Shown in pieces: positions 1-8,216 of a DNA stretch of 64,000 bases (position 1 is the first letter of the stretch; each line of letters begins with the position of its first letter). This stretch comes from Sphingomonas sp. ATCC 31555. GTDB taxonomy: Bacteria; Pseudomonadota; Alphaproteobacteria; Sphingomonadales; Sphingomonadaceae. Both the position numbers and the translations under genes were made by a program. The notes below the pieces were generated by a model. The model had not been told where the DNA came from. It searched no databases and saw nothing but the letters and a program-made list of their open reading frames with translations. The stretch lies in the NCBI RefSeq assembly GCF_000282895.1, contig NZ_ALBQ01000011.1, positions 248,001 to 312,000 on the forward strand. The letters run 5' to 3'.

Positions 1-287
1 AGGGGCACCCATGCCCGGACATAATTCTCGCTCTCGTACACGTCCGCCGCTGCCAGTTCCTGCGTGGTGAGCTGGAAAACCTTGCCGACGATGGGCGGCC
101 CGTCGCCGCGAACGAGAGCGAGGTGCGTTTCGATCCCGCTGGCATCGAGCACGGCGGGGTCGCGAATCTGGAGTTCGGTGACGACATAGCCGTGGAGCAC
201 GTCGTCCACCCCCTCGAGCAGCCGCCCGAACTGGCTGCGCTGCACCTGCTCCAACTGGAGCGTGCCGTAGGAGAAGAGCGGCTCCAC
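1..287 (-). CDS. gamma-glutamylcyclotransferase-like (AIG2/GGCT fold) protein, partial
   Basis: A GTG start at 287 follows an AAGGCGAGG-type ribosome site just after the engB stop. The reading begins VEPLFSYGTLQ, and the F-x-YGTL motif is the hallmark of the AIG2/gamma-glutamylcyclotransferase fold, where it forms part of the glutamyl-binding loop. About 95 codons lie in the window and the 3' end runs off the left edge. A later stretch around YESENYVR is also typical of the family. Members act on gamma-glutamyl amines or peptides, but the substrate cannot be told from sequence. The gene is 8 bases downstream of engB on the same strand, so it is probably the distal gene of the rpmH-to-engB transcript. 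Confidence 0.72.
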   Translation of the reverse strand, partial: MEPLFSYGTLQLEQVQRSQFGRLLEGVDDVLHGYVVTELQIRDPAVLDASGIETHLALVRGDGPPIVGKVFQLTTQELAAADVYESENYVRAWVP

Positions 288-295
288 CCTCGCCT

Positions 296-931
296 TCAGC
301 CGATCGCTTCGAGCACCGCGGCGCGCAGTTCGGGCAAGCCCATGCCCTTGTCGCTCGACGTCGCCAGGATCTCGGGATGAGCGGCCGTGCGCTTGCGGGC
401 TTCCTCCACCGTCCTCGCGGTGACCTCGGCCAGCTCGCTCGCCTTGATCTTGTCGGTCTTGGTGAGGACGAGGCGGTAGCTAACGGCCGCATTGTCGAGC
501 ATCTCGAGGATCTCGCGGTCGACATCCTTGATGCCGTGCCGCGAATCGATCAGCACCAGCGCGCGCTTCAGTTCCTGCCGACCGCGCAGATAGTCGTTCA
601 CCAGGTAGCGCCACTTGCGGACCATGTCCTTGGGTGCCTTGGCGAAACCGTAGCCGGGCATGTCGACGAGGCGGAAGCGCAGCGGCTCGCCCACGTCGAA
701 GAAGTTGAGCTCCTGCGTCCGCCCCGGGGTGACCGAGGTGCGGGCGAGGCTGTTGCGGTTGGTCAGCGCGTTGATCAGCGATGACTTGCCGACGTTCGAG
801 CGACCGGCGAACGCGATCTCCGGCACCGTCGGCGCGGGCAGGTGCTCCAGCGCGGGCGCTGACTTGAGGAACGCGATGGGGCCGGCGAACAGCTTGCGCG
901 CGGCTTCGATCTGGTCGGGGTCGAAGGACAT
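296..931 (-). CDS. engB: ribosome biogenesis GTP-binding protein EngB (YsxC/YihA)
   Basis: The 211-residue protein is a small cytoplasmic GTPase needed for assembly of the 50S ribosomal subunit. The G1 P-loop is GRSNVGKS, followed by TPGRTQ (G2 region), DMPGYG (G3) and TKTDK (G4). The order and spacing fit EngB, which is usually about 200 residues. The ATG at 931 is chosen because it precedes [18 protein letters not shown], the normal EngB N-terminus. An in-frame extension further upstream would run into the yidC 3' end. It lies downstream of yidC, separated by a 71-base spacer with a hairpin, the conserved alphaproteobacterial order. Confidence 0.96.
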   Translation of the reverse strand: MSFDPDQIEAARKLFAGPIAFLKSAPALEHLPAPTVPEIAFAGRSNVGKSSLINALTNRNSLARTSVTPGRTQELNFFDVGEPLRFRLVDMPGYGFAKAPKDMVRKWRYLVNDYLRGRQELKRALVLIDSRHGIKDVDREILEMLDNAAVSYRLVLTKTDKIKASELAEVTARTVEEARKRTAAHPEILATSSDKGMGLPELRAAVLEAIG

Positions 932-957
932 TGATTCATACGCCTTGCTGCGGTCTT

Positions 958-986
958 CAACTCCTCCCCGTACCGCGGAGGAGTTG
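958..986. repeat. 10-bp inverted repeat between yidC and engB
   Basis: CAACTCCTCC (958-967) pairs perfectly with GGAGGAGTTG (977-986) around a 9-base loop. No T-run follows on either strand, so it is not an obvious intrinsic terminator. It may slow or process the yidC-engB message. It resembles in composition the palindromes found between murE/murF and murC/murB. Confidence 0.7.
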
Positions 987-1002
987 GAAGGACGCGCCAC
1001 CA

Positions 1003-2721
1003 TCACTTGGCCTTGGCCGCGCTCGGCTTTTCCACCGGTACCTTCATTTCCGGATGCCGCGCATAGAGCAGCTGCTGCTGGAGCACGGTCAGCACGTTCG
1101 AGGTGATCCAGTAGATCTGCAGGCCGACCGCGAACGGCGCCATCAGGAACATCAGCATCCACGGCATGATAGCGAAGACCTGCTTCTGCATCTCGTCCAT
1201 CGGCGCGGGGTTGAACTTCATCTGGAAGTACATCGACACGCCGAGCAGCACCGGCACCACGCCGATCGCCAGGAAGCTGGGCGGGGTGAAGTGGAGATAG
1301 CCGAACAGGTTGAGGATCGTTGCCGGATCGGGCGCCGACAAGTCACGAATCCACAGCGCGAACGGCTGGTGACGCATCTCGATGGTGAGCAGCAGCACCT
1401 TGTACAGCGCGAACATGATCGGGATCTGCAGGAGCATCGGTGCGCAACCCGCGAGCGGGTTCACCTTCTCATCCTTGTAGAGCTTCATGATCTCCTGCTG
1501 CTGACGCGGCTTGTCGTCCTTGAAGCGTTCCTGGATCGCCTTCATCTTCGGCTGCACCTGGCGCATCTTCGCCATCGAGGCGAACTGGCGCTGGGCGATC
1601 GGGAAGAGCAGGGCGCGGATGGTGATCGTCAGCAGGATGATCGCGACGCCGAAATTCTTCACCACGCTGAACAGCCAGCTGAGATAGGTGAAGATCGGGC
1701 GCTCGATGATTTCGAACCAACCCCAGTCGATCGCGCGTTCGAACTTCGCGATGTCGTACTGCTTCTGATAGGCATCGAGCAGCTTCACTTCCTTCGCGCC
1801 GGCGAAGAAGTGGCTGGTATAGCTCGACTGCTGGCCAGGCTGCACCGAGATCGGCTGCGAGCGGGCGACATCCGCCTGATATTGCTGGGCGGCGGTGCCG
1901 CGCTGCTGGATGTTCACCGACGCGCGCTGGTCCGGGATCGCGGCGGTGAGCCAGTAATGATCGCTGAAGCCGACCCAGCCGCCGGTGGTGGCGAACTGCT
2001 GCGGCGTGCTCTCGATATCCTTCCAGTCGATATAGTTCGCCGCATCGCTGGTCGCCGCGACGGGGCCGACATGCGCGGCCCACTGGCTGGTATCGGCCGA
2101 GCGCTGGCCGCGCGAGATGAGCGTATAGGGCGTGACCGCGACAGGCGCGCCCGCGCGGTTCGCCACCGTCTGGCGGACGGTGAACATGAAGTTCGAATCG
2201 ACCGCGAGTTCGACCTGGAAGACCTGGCCGGCGCTGTTCGTGGCGGTGAGCTTCACCGGGGTTGCCGGAGTCAGCTTGTCGCCATCGGCCTGCCACACGG
2301 TGTTCGCGTCGGGCACGTTCGGACCCTGCCAGCCGAACTGGGCGAAATAGGCGCCCTCCGCTCCACTGGGCGAGAGCAGGCGGATCGGCGGCGAATTCTT
2401 CGCGACCGTTTGATCATATTCGCGCAGCACGAGATCGTCGATGCGCAGGCCCTTGAGGTTGATCGACCCCTGCAGCGCGGGCGTTTCGATTTCGACGCGC
2501 GGGGTTTCGGCGAGCACGGCGTCGCGATTGCGAATCGCCTTCGGGCTGTTCGCGGCCGGATCGGCACCGGGATTAGGCACCGGCTGCAGCTTGCCATCAA
2601 CCATCTTCGCCGGGGCAGGCGGCTGCTGCGGGAAGACCCAACGGCTGATCACCGGCCAGCCGAACAGGATCAGCGCCGCGAACACCGCAAAGAGGACGAA
2701 ATTCTTCTGTTCTTCTTTCAC
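1003..2721 (-). CDS. yidC: membrane protein insertase YidC
   Basis: The 572-residue YidC/Oxa1 insertase integrates inner-membrane proteins alone or with SecYEG. The GTG start at 2721 gives [24 protein letters not shown], the usual N-terminal membrane segment. A Pro-rich linker and a large periplasmic beta-domain follow, to about residue 350. The C-terminal five-helix core contains [20 protein letters not shown] and the positively charged loop [24 protein letters not shown]. The C-terminus is basic (EKPSAAKAK). Length and layout are those of Gram-negative YidC. It sits just downstream of yidD. Confidence 0.97.
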   Translation of the reverse strand: MKEEQKNFVLFAVFAALILFGWPVISRWVFPQQPPAPAKMVDGKLQPVPNPGADPAANSPKAIRNRDAVLAETPRVEIETPALQGSINLKGLRIDDLVLREYDQTVAKNSPPIRLLSPSGAEGAYFAQFGWQGPNVPDANTVWQADGDKLTPATPVKLTATNSAGQVFQVELAVDSNFMFTVRQTVANRAGAPVAVTPYTLISRGQRSADTSQWAAHVGPVAATSDAANYIDWKDIESTPQQFATTGGWVGFSDHYWLTAAIPDQRASVNIQQRGTAAQQYQADVARSQPISVQPGQQSSYTSHFFAGAKEVKLLDAYQKQYDIAKFERAIDWGWFEIIERPIFTYLSWLFSVVKNFGVAIILLTITIRALLFPIAQRQFASMAKMRQVQPKMKAIQERFKDDKPRQQQEIMKLYKDEKVNPLAGCAPMLLQIPIMFALYKVLLLTIEMRHQPFALWIRDLSAPDPATILNLFGYLHFTPPSFLAIGVVPVLLGVSMYFQMKFNPAPMDEMQKQVFAIMPWMLMFLMAPFAVGLQIYWITSNVLTVLQQQLLYARHPEMKVPVEKPSAAKAK

Positions 2722-2743
2722 CGATAATCCCCGGAAGGAAAGC

Positions 2744-2956
2744 TCAAGGAACGGGATCTGGGCCGTGCCCGCCCCATGGATGGCAGCGCGCAATGCGCCG
2801 GAGCGCAAGCCAGCCGCCTTTCACCGCCCCATAGCGGCGAAGCGCCTCGATTGCATAGGCCGAACAGGAAGGCTGATAGCGGCAGCTGGGCGGCAGCAGC
2901 AGCGACGGCCCCAGCTGCCAGGCCCGCGCGACCAGCATGAGGAGGCGCGCAATCAC
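2744..2956 (-). CDS. yidD: membrane protein insertion efficiency factor YidD
   Basis: The protein has 70 residues and starts with GTG at 2956, overlapping the rnpA stop by four bases. The diagnostic YidD core is [19 protein letters not shown] followed by [16 protein letters not shown], with three conserved cysteines. YidD is a small membrane-associated protein that helps YidC-dependent insertion, and its place between rnpA and yidC is conserved across bacteria. The 22-base gap to yidC suggests co-transcription. Confidence 0.95.
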   Translation of the reverse strand: MIARLLMLVARAWQLGPSLLLPPSCRYQPSCSAYAIEALRRYGAVKGGWLALRRIARCHPWGGHGPDPVP

Positions 2957-3300
2957 TGGCCGGCCTTGGGACGGACGCGGCGGAGCGCCTTGGCGAGTTC
3001 CGCCTTCAAATCGGCATAGGGGCGCTCGATTCCGCCGTTCCTGCCGATCAGCACATGGTCTGCGCCGGCTATCCCTGCTTCCGGAAGCACTTCGCGCGCG
3101 AGCATGCGAAAACGCCGCTTCATCCGGTTGCGGATAACGGCGTTGCCAACTTTCTTGGAAACGGTAATGCCGATCCGCATCGACGGATCGGCATCGCCAC
3201 GTTCGCGCACCAGAAGGACGAAGCCGGGCATGGGCGCCCGCTTGCCCGCATTAGCGGCGAGATAGTGTTTGCGCTGCGTGAGCCGGTCGAGGCTCAGCAA
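2953..3300 (-). CDS. rnpA: ribonuclease P protein component
   Basis: RnpA binds the catalytic RNA of RNase P and helps mature tRNA 5' ends. The RNR signature is visible as [12 protein letters not shown], with FVLLVRERG and [13 protein letters not shown] before it. The start is uncertain. The first in-frame start after the rpmH stop is TTG at 3300, giving [21 protein letters not shown] and 115 residues, a normal length, although no clear Shine-Dalgarno precedes it. Longer readings would overlap rpmH. Translation may depend on coupling to rpmH, which ends 14 bases upstream. Confidence 0.92.
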   Translation of the reverse strand: MLSLDRLTQRKHYLAANAGKRAPMPGFVLLVRERGDADPSMRIGITVSKKVGNAVIRNRMKRRFRMLAREVLPEAGIAGADHVLIGRNGGIERPYADLKAELAKALRRVRPKAGQ

Positions 3301-3314
3301 GGGCGTGTCGGTGC

Positions 3315-3449
3315 TTACGCCGACAGCTTCTTGCGGCCGCGGGCGCGGCGGGCGCGGATCACATTGCGACCGCCCGGGGTTGCCATCCGTGCACGGAAGC
3401 CGTGCCGGCGCGCACGCACCAGGTTGCTCGGCTGAAAGGTCCGCTTCAT
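3315..3449 (-). CDS. rpmH: 50S ribosomal protein L34
   Basis: The 44-codon gene encodes [18 protein letters not shown] at the N-terminus and ends GRKKLSA, a textbook L34 sequence of exactly the usual length. L34 is a basic protein of the large ribosomal subunit. It is the first gene of the rpmH-rnpA-yidD-yidC-engB transcript and has a well-formed sigma-70 promoter about 60 bases upstream. Confidence 0.98.
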   Translation of the reverse strand: MKRTFQPSNLVRARRHGFRARMATPGGRNVIRARRARGRKKLSA

Positions 3450-3480
3450 CGCTCATCCTCGAGTATCTAGAACGTAAAAG

Positions 3481-3499
3481 GGCCGCCACAGGGGCGGCC
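3481..3499 (-). promoter_or_regulatory. terminator-like hairpin at the 5' end of the rpmH leader
   Basis: On the minus strand GGCCGCC and GGCGGCC pair over 7 bp with a 5-base loop, followed directly by CTTTTACG. The predicted transcription start is near 3505, so the hairpin would occupy roughly the first 6-25 nucleotides of the message. It could be an attenuator, a 5' stabilising structure, or the terminator of an upstream transcript. The U-run is short. Confidence 0.55.
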
Positions 3500-3511
3500 G
3501 CGTGTCGAGCG

Positions 3512-3540
3512 CCCTTACGGGGAAGTGACGAGCGAGTCAA
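3512..3540 (-). promoter_or_regulatory. sigma-70 promoter of rpmH
   Basis: Reading the minus strand, TTGACT (3540-3535) is followed after exactly 17 bases by TAAGGG (3517-3512). This places the start of transcription near 3505 and leaves a leader of about 56 nucleotides before the rpmH ATG at 3449. The spacing and the -35 box are close to consensus. Confidence 0.72.
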
Positions 3541-3805
3541 CGCAGGATGCGGGATTCGGGCGAGTTCCTGACGCATGGCCGCAGAGATGGGTGGGGTGTG
3601 TTGGTTGCACAAGACGCGGGTTGGCGGGGGTGCCCGCGGGAGCGGTGAAGTTTAGGAAGTTTAGGGTCCCACCGCATTCTCATCCCCCGGAACACAGGCG
3701 ACGAGCGCTTCCGGGCGGGTGGGCTGAACAGCGGAAGGCGAGGGAAGCGGACGTCAGAACCAAAGCAGGGCTGGGTCGTTCACGTCAGAGCGCACGGAGG
3801 CTTTG
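3541..3805. other. intergenic region between the rpmH promoter and the DUF305 gene
   Basis: No convincing gene is seen here. It contains the first copy of the AAGTTTAGG tandem repeat (3648-3665), framed by GCGGTG (3642-3647) and CACCGC (3670-3675) that could close a small stem. A GGAGG ribosome site at 3796-3800 belongs to the following gene. Confidence 0.6.
3648..3665 (+). repeat. AAGTTTAGG tandem pair, copy 1
   Basis: AAGTTTAGGAAGTTTAGG is two head-to-tail copies of a nonamer. An identical 18-mer is at 4483-4500, so the pair flanks the DUF305 gene in direct orientation 835 bases apart. Confidence 0.85.
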
Positions 3806-4387
3806 ATGAACCACGACCACAAGATGGGCATGGGGTGGGGGCGATTTGCGGCGATGATCGCTACCTCTACCTTCATCATGTTCTTCCTCATGTACCAACT
3901 CGTCTACAGTTGGGATCACGCGCTGTTCAGCCTGACCCGCCTCGTATCGTCTTTGGTCATGGGCTGTGTCATGACTGCGGTCATGCTTGCCTTCATGTGG
4001 GGGATGTATCGCCCGGCACGCACGAAGATCATTGTCCTCGCAGTCGCCTTTATCGGAGGCGTAGCGCTGTTGACCATCAACAGAAATCAGACGCTGATCG
4101 GTGACACCGAGTACATGACGTCGATGATTCCCCATCACTCTATTGCCATCAACAATTCGCGGCGAGCGGACCTCCGCGACCCACGGGTGCGCTATCTAGC
4201 CGATCGGATCACGCGCGATCAGGTAAAGGAAATCGCCGAAATGAAAATGCTGCTGAAGGACATCGACGAGTACGGCAGGCGGGCAAACCAACCACTCCCG
4301 GCCGGCCCCGCGCTCTTGACGCAAGCGGGTGCGGCAGAGGCGCGGGACCTGGTCAGCGGCAAATTGCCGGCAGACAAGCCGCTGTAA
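3806..4387 (+). CDS. DUF305-family membrane protein
   Basis: The 193-residue protein starts at ATG 3806, six bases after GGAGG. Three membrane segments are visible at about residues 14-37, 46-68 and 75-93. They are followed by a soluble C-terminal domain with [18 protein letters not shown]. The MIPHH motif is the signature of DUF305, a ferritin-like helical domain often linked to copper or other metal handling in the periplasm. The role here is unproven. The protein is His/Met-rich at its start ([12 protein letters not shown]), which may also bind metal. It is bracketed by two identical 18-bp repeats, and no neighbour suggests an operon. Confidence 0.85.
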   Translation: MNHDHKMGMGWGRFAAMIATSTFIMFFLMYQLVYSWDHALFSLTRLVSSLVMGCVMTAVMLAFMWGMYRPARTKIIVLAVAFIGGVALLTINRNQTLIGDTEYMTSMIPHHSIAINNSRRADLRDPRVRYLADRITRDQVKEIAEMKMLLKDIDEYGRRANQPLPAGPALLTQAGAAEARDLVSGKLPADKPL

Positions 4388-4709
4388 GGAAATGCCGCAT
4401 TGCCGAGCCGAAACGAACCGGCTGCCCCCTTCGCCTGCCTCCCCCATAAACTTCAGGGCCTCGCCCCGCCCTGCGACCGGCAAAGTTTAGGAAGTTTAGG
4501 CACTCTCGCGATTCTACGCAGGCGCGAGGATTGAAGATGCCGGACAGTTCAAAGAGCAGGCGAGCGCCGAGGAACATGTAAGGAACGAGGGCGGGTCCAG
4601 CAAGATGCGGGGAAGTGGCGGTATCGTCGCGTTCCGCTTGGCCGCTACCGATCGGAACGCTTTCGCATCGGAAAAAAGCGGCTATGCTGACGCCGGGGGA
4701 GAGCGCATC
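4388..4709. other. intergenic region before comM
   Basis: It holds the second AAGTTTAGG tandem repeat (4483-4500) and no gene that can be supported. An in-frame extension of comM to 4605 exists but has no family similarity. Confidence 0.55.
4483..4500 (+). repeat. AAGTTTAGG tandem pair, copy 2
   Basis: An exact copy of the 18-mer at 3648-3665, in the same orientation, downstream of the DUF305 gene. Confidence 0.85.
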
Positions 4710-6218
4710 TTGGTCGCCAGCGTTTCGACGGTCGCGTATCTTGGGTTGGAAGCGCGTGCGGTGGAGGTGCAGTGCAACCTCGTCGCCGGGCTGCCGAAAT
4801 TCGTCGTGGTCGGCCTGCCCGACAAGGCGGTGGCCGAAAGCCGCGAGCGGGTGCGCGCGGCGATGGCGGCGATCGGGCTCGCCCTGCCGCCCAAGCATAT
4901 CGTGCTGAACCTCTCGCCCGCCGACCTGCCCAAGGAAGGATCGCATTTCGACCTGCCGATCGCGCTGGCGCTGCTGGCGGCGATGGGCGTGGTCGATGCC
5001 GAGACGATCGCGGGCTATGTGGTGGTCGGCGAACTGGCGCTGGACGGGCGGATCGCGCCGTCACCGGGCGTGCTGCTGGCGGCGATGCATGCGGGCGAGG
5101 AGGGCAAAGGGCTGGTCTGCCCCGCCGCGCAGGGGCCCGAGGCGAGTTGGGCAGGGCAGGTGGAAGTGCTGGCGGCTGCCGACCTGATCGGCCTGCTCAA
5201 CCACTTCAAGGGCAACCAGCTGCTGCCCGCGCCCCGCGCCGGCGAAGTCGATGCGCCCGGGCAGGGGCCGGACCTCGCCCAGGTGAAGGGGCAGGAAACC
5301 GCCAAGCGCGCATTAGAGATCGCGGCGGCGGGCGGGCATAATATGCTGATGGTGGGGCCGCCGGGTGCGGGCAAGTCGCTGATGGCGTCGTGCCTGCCAG
5401 GCATATTGCCGCCGCTGGAGGCGGCCGAGGCGCTGGAAGTTTCGATGGTCGCCTCGGTCGCGGGGACGTTGCAGGGCGGGCGGCTGACGCGCACCCGGCC
5501 TTTCCGTGCTCCGCATCACAGCGCCTCAATGGCGGCGCTGACCGGGGGCGGGCTGAAGGTTAAGCCGGGCGAGGTGAGCCTCGCGCATCTGGGCGTGCTG
5601 TTCCTCGACGAATTGCCGGAGTTCCAGCGCGCGGTGCTCGATTCGCTGCGCCAGCCGCTCGAGGCCGGGGTGGTGAGCGTCGCGCGGGCCAATGCGCATG
5701 TGACCTTTCCGGCGCGGGTGCAGCTGATCGCGGCGATGAATCCGTGCCGCTGCGGGCATCGGGGCGACCCGGCGCTCGCGTGCGCGCGGGCGCCGCGCTG
5801 TGCGGCGGACTATCAGGCCAAGGTCTCCGGTCCGCTGCTCGACCGGATAGATCTCCATGTCGAGGTGCAACCGGTGACGGCTGCCGACCTCGTCCTGCCG
5901 CCGCCAGCGGAAGGATCGGCGGAGGTCGCGGCGCGGGTGGCGGCGGCGCGGGCGATCCAGACGGTGCGCTATGCAGGCACGTCGGTTCGGACCAATGCCG
6001 AGGCCGATGGCGAACCGCTGATGGCGGTCGCCACCCCCGACGATGCGGGCCGCAAGCTGCTCGCCCAGGCGGCCGAGGCGATGCGGCTCTCCGCGCGGGG
6101 CTATACGCGGGTGCTGCGCGTGGCCCGGACGATCGCCGATCTGGCGGGCGCCGAGCGCGTGGGGCGCATCCATGTGGCGGAGGCGCTCAGCTACCGTCGC
6201 CAGGCGCCGCGGAGTTGA
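4710..6218 (+). CDS. comM: YifB/ComM-family Mg-chelatase-like ATPase
   Basis: An AAA+ protein of 502 residues. TTG at 4710 is taken as start because it follows GGGGGAGAG and gives LVASVSTVAYLGLEARAVEVQ, the family N-terminus. An N-terminal Lon-protease-like fold (GLPDKAVAESRERVRAA) precedes the ATPase core with Walker A GPPGAGKS and Walker B LFLDELPEF. The C-terminal Mg-chelatase domain includes LLDRIDLHVEV and RLSARGYTRVLRVARTIADL. In naturally transformable bacteria ComM is a branch-migration helicase used during integration of incoming DNA. Many non-competent species also carry it. Length is normal. Confidence 0.93.
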   Translation: MVASVSTVAYLGLEARAVEVQCNLVAGLPKFVVVGLPDKAVAESRERVRAAMAAIGLALPPKHIVLNLSPADLPKEGSHFDLPIALALLAAMGVVDAETIAGYVVVGELALDGRIAPSPGVLLAAMHAGEEGKGLVCPAAQGPEASWAGQVEVLAAADLIGLLNHFKGNQLLPAPRAGEVDAPGQGPDLAQVKGQETAKRALEIAAAGGHNMLMVGPPGAGKSLMASCLPGILPPLEAAEALEVSMVASVAGTLQGGRLTRTRPFRAPHHSASMAALTGGGLKVKPGEVSLAHLGVLFLDELPEFQRAVLDSLRQPLEAGVVSVARANAHVTFPARVQLIAAMNPCRCGHRGDPALACARAPRCAADYQAKVSGPLLDRIDLHVEVQPVTAADLVLPPPAEGSAEVAARVAAARAIQTVRYAGTSVRTNAEADGEPLMAVATPDDAGRKLLAQAAEAMRLSARGYTRVLRVARTIADLAGAERVGRIHVAEALSYRRQAPRS

Positions 6219-6292
6219 GATGCGCGACGATTCCCGCCCGGATTGATGATGTCGGCGCCGCAACTCTGAGCGGCTCTTCGCGTTCAGGCGCG

Positions 6293-7132
6293 ATGGAACA
6301 GTCCCGAAACGAAGCGCCCGACGATGAGAAGGCCGATCTTCCGCCCAAAGAGGAGGACGCGGTGGAGGAGCGCGAGGCGGCATCCTCGCGCGTCATCCAT
6401 GAGGTGATCCGGCGGCAGGGCGACGAGGAGTTGGATCGGCCGGCGAGTTCGCTGTTCTTCTCCGGGATGGTCGCTGGGGTGGCGATGGCGGCATCGGTGC
6501 TCGGGCGGGGGCTGATCGAGAGTCATTTGCCCGACAGCGAATGGCGGCTGGCGGTGTCGAGCATCGGCTATTGCCTGGGATTCGTGATCGTCGTGCTCGG
6601 GCGGCTGCAGCTGTTTACCGAGAGCACCCTGTCCGCCGTGATCCCGGTCGCCGCGAACCCATCCTTTCGCAACCTGGGGCGGCTCGGGCGGCTGTGGGGG
6701 CTGGTGCTGGCGGCGAATCTGGCGGGTACGCTGCTGATCGCAACGCTGGCGACGACGGGCTGGGTGGGAACGGAAGCGAGCACCAAGGCGATGCTCGATA
6801 CCTCGCGCAGCCTGCTGGAGCTTACCGGCTGGGATGCGGTGCGCGCAGCGGTGCCGGCGGGCTTTCTGATGGCGGGGATCGCCTGGTCGCTGCCGGGGGC
6901 GCGGCGGCAGGAATTCTTCGTGCTGGTGTTCTGCACCTATTTCATCTCGCTCGGCGAGTTTGCGCACGTCGTGGCCGGGGCGGTGGAGGCGTGGATGCTG
7001 TGGCTGGCCGGCGAGGCGAGCCTGGGCTGGGTGCTGGGCGGCTTCCTGGCGCCGGCGCTGTTCGGCAACATTCTGGGCGGATCGGTGCTGTTCGCGCTGT
7101 TGGCGCATGCACAGGTGCACGAAGAGGTGTGA
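6293..7132 (+). CDS. formate/nitrite transporter (FNT) family protein, YfdC-like
   Basis: The 279-residue protein has a charged cytoplasmic N-terminus of about 60 residues (DDEKADLPPKEEDAVEEREA) and then six predicted membrane segments. FNT features are FFSGMVAGVAMAAS in the first helix and LGEFAHVVAGAVEAW, where the His matches the central pore histidine of FNT channels. The long acidic N-terminus and divergent pore motifs place it nearer the poorly studied YfdC branch than FocA or NirC, so the transported anion is unknown. It is followed by tRNA-Leu after 50 bases. Confidence 0.82.
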   Translation: MEQSRNEAPDDEKADLPPKEEDAVEEREAASSRVIHEVIRRQGDEELDRPASSLFFSGMVAGVAMAASVLGRGLIESHLPDSEWRLAVSSIGYCLGFVIVVLGRLQLFTESTLSAVIPVAANPSFRNLGRLGRLWGLVLAANLAGTLLIATLATTGWVGTEASTKAMLDTSRSLLELTGWDAVRAAVPAGFLMAGIAWSLPGARRQEFFVLVFCTYFISLGEFAHVVAGAVEAWMLWLAGEASLGWVLGGFLAPALFGNILGGSVLFALLAHAQVHEEV

Positions 7133-7182
7133 AGCGGGTTGCGGCGCGCGCGCGGTTCGTCTAGCCGTGCGCTTCCGTCGCT

Positions 7183-7266
7183 GCCCCTGTGGCGAAATGG
7201 TAGACGCATTCGACTCAAAATCGAACGCCGAAAGGCATGCTGGTTCGAGTCCGGCCAGGGGCACCA
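7183..7266 (+). tRNA. tRNA-Leu (anticodon CAA)
   Basis: GCCCCTG (7183-7189) pairs with CAGGGGC (7256-7262), then A and an encoded CCA (7264-7266). The anticodon stem TTCGA/TCGAA encloses the loop CTCAAAA, giving anticodon CAA at 7216-7218, which reads UUG. A long variable arm and the T-arm GGTTCGAGTCC are present. Its 3' end is the likely attachment site of the integrase remnant that starts at the CCA. Confidence 0.95.
7247..7266 (+). mobile_element. candidate attachment site (left) in the tRNA-Leu 3' end
   Basis: The 20-mer GAGTCCGGCCAGGGGCACCA at the tRNA 3' end recurs with one substitution and one deletion at 22680-22698 in the same orientation. Tyrosine integrases commonly use tRNA 3' ends, and an integrase remnant abuts this one. 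Confidence 0.5.
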
Positions 7267-8005
7267 TGAAACGGCGGTTCGTCTGCGGTCCTTTGCCGGG
7301 CGGGTGTTTCGCTATGGCTTTGCGACGTTGCGCACCGAGCGAAATCCAGCCGAAATCCTTCGCGGCGCGCTGTTCGTCCCACGCGTGAAGCATCACGCCG
7401 CGATCGAGCCGAAGAAAATGGGGGAACTGCTTCGGGCCATTTAGGACTATGAAGGGCGACCGGAAACGCTCTATGCCCTGCGCATCGCGCCGCACGTCTT
7501 CCTGCGGCCGGGCGAGCTGCGGCAGGCAAAGTGGAACGAGATCGACTTCGTCGACAAGGTCTGGCGGGTACCGGCCGAGCGGATGAAGATGAAGCAGGCT
7601 CATGCAGTGCCGCTATCGCGACAGGTAAGATATCTGTGGCAGGAGTTGCGTTCGCTTCCTCGAACGAACGAATGTTTGTTCCCCGCGCTCTACACGACGC
7701 AGCGTCCTATTTCAGACAACACGATGAACGTGGCGCTCCGACGGCTGGGCTTCGACCATGATGAGATGACCAGCCATGGCTTTCGCGCGATGGTGAGCAC
7801 TTTGGTGAACAAATCGGGCTTGTGGCACCCCGATGCAATTGAGCGGGCACTGGCGCACGGCGAGAGGGATCGCGTTAGGGCCGCCTATCACCGCGGCGCC
7901 CACTGGGAGGAGCGGGTCCGCATGGCACAATGGCGGTCGGATTATCTGGATCAGCTGCGGGTAGGCGGGACGATTATCGAGGCCAAGTTCAACAAGCGCG
8001 GCTAG
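7265..8005 (+). pseudogene. P4-type tyrosine integrase, truncated and with an internal stop
   Basis: In one frame running directly from the tRNA CCA, the reading HETAVRLRSFAGRVFRYGFATL and PRVKHHAAIEP matches the middle of P4-like integrases. A TAG at 7442-7444 interrupts it after MGELLRAI. The same frame then continues with DYEGRPETLYALR, LRPGELRQAKWNEID, RMKMKQAHAVPLSRQ, SHGFRAMVSTLVN, DAIERALAHGERDRVRAAYHR and ends at 8005. The catalytic Arg (RPGELR), His-x-x-Arg (HGFR) and final Tyr region (AAYHR) remain. The N-terminal arm- and core-binding parts are missing. The piece after the stop could be translated from ATG 7583 but would lack the first catalytic Arg. Confidence 0.85.
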
Positions 8006-8216
8006 GGTGTGGTGCTTGCAGGGGCGAATATTCCGTGAGAATGTTTGCGATCCTATAGCAGGTGCGGTTTGGTAATAGTTTATATAGCCAAAATGGCGTG
8101 TAATTCGCGCGGTCTGATACTCGTAACTTATGTCCTTGGCAGAAATAATATCTATTTCTTGAGAACTCGAAAAGAAGAGTGTGGAGATGTTCTTACTTTG
8201 GATTGGAGAACGCATT
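8006..8216. other. AT-rich intergenic stretch
   Basis: This 211-base segment is clearly richer in A+T than anything around it, for example near 8060-8170. It shows no open frame with normal codon use. It is probably residue of the mobile element whose integrase lies just upstream. Confidence 0.5.
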
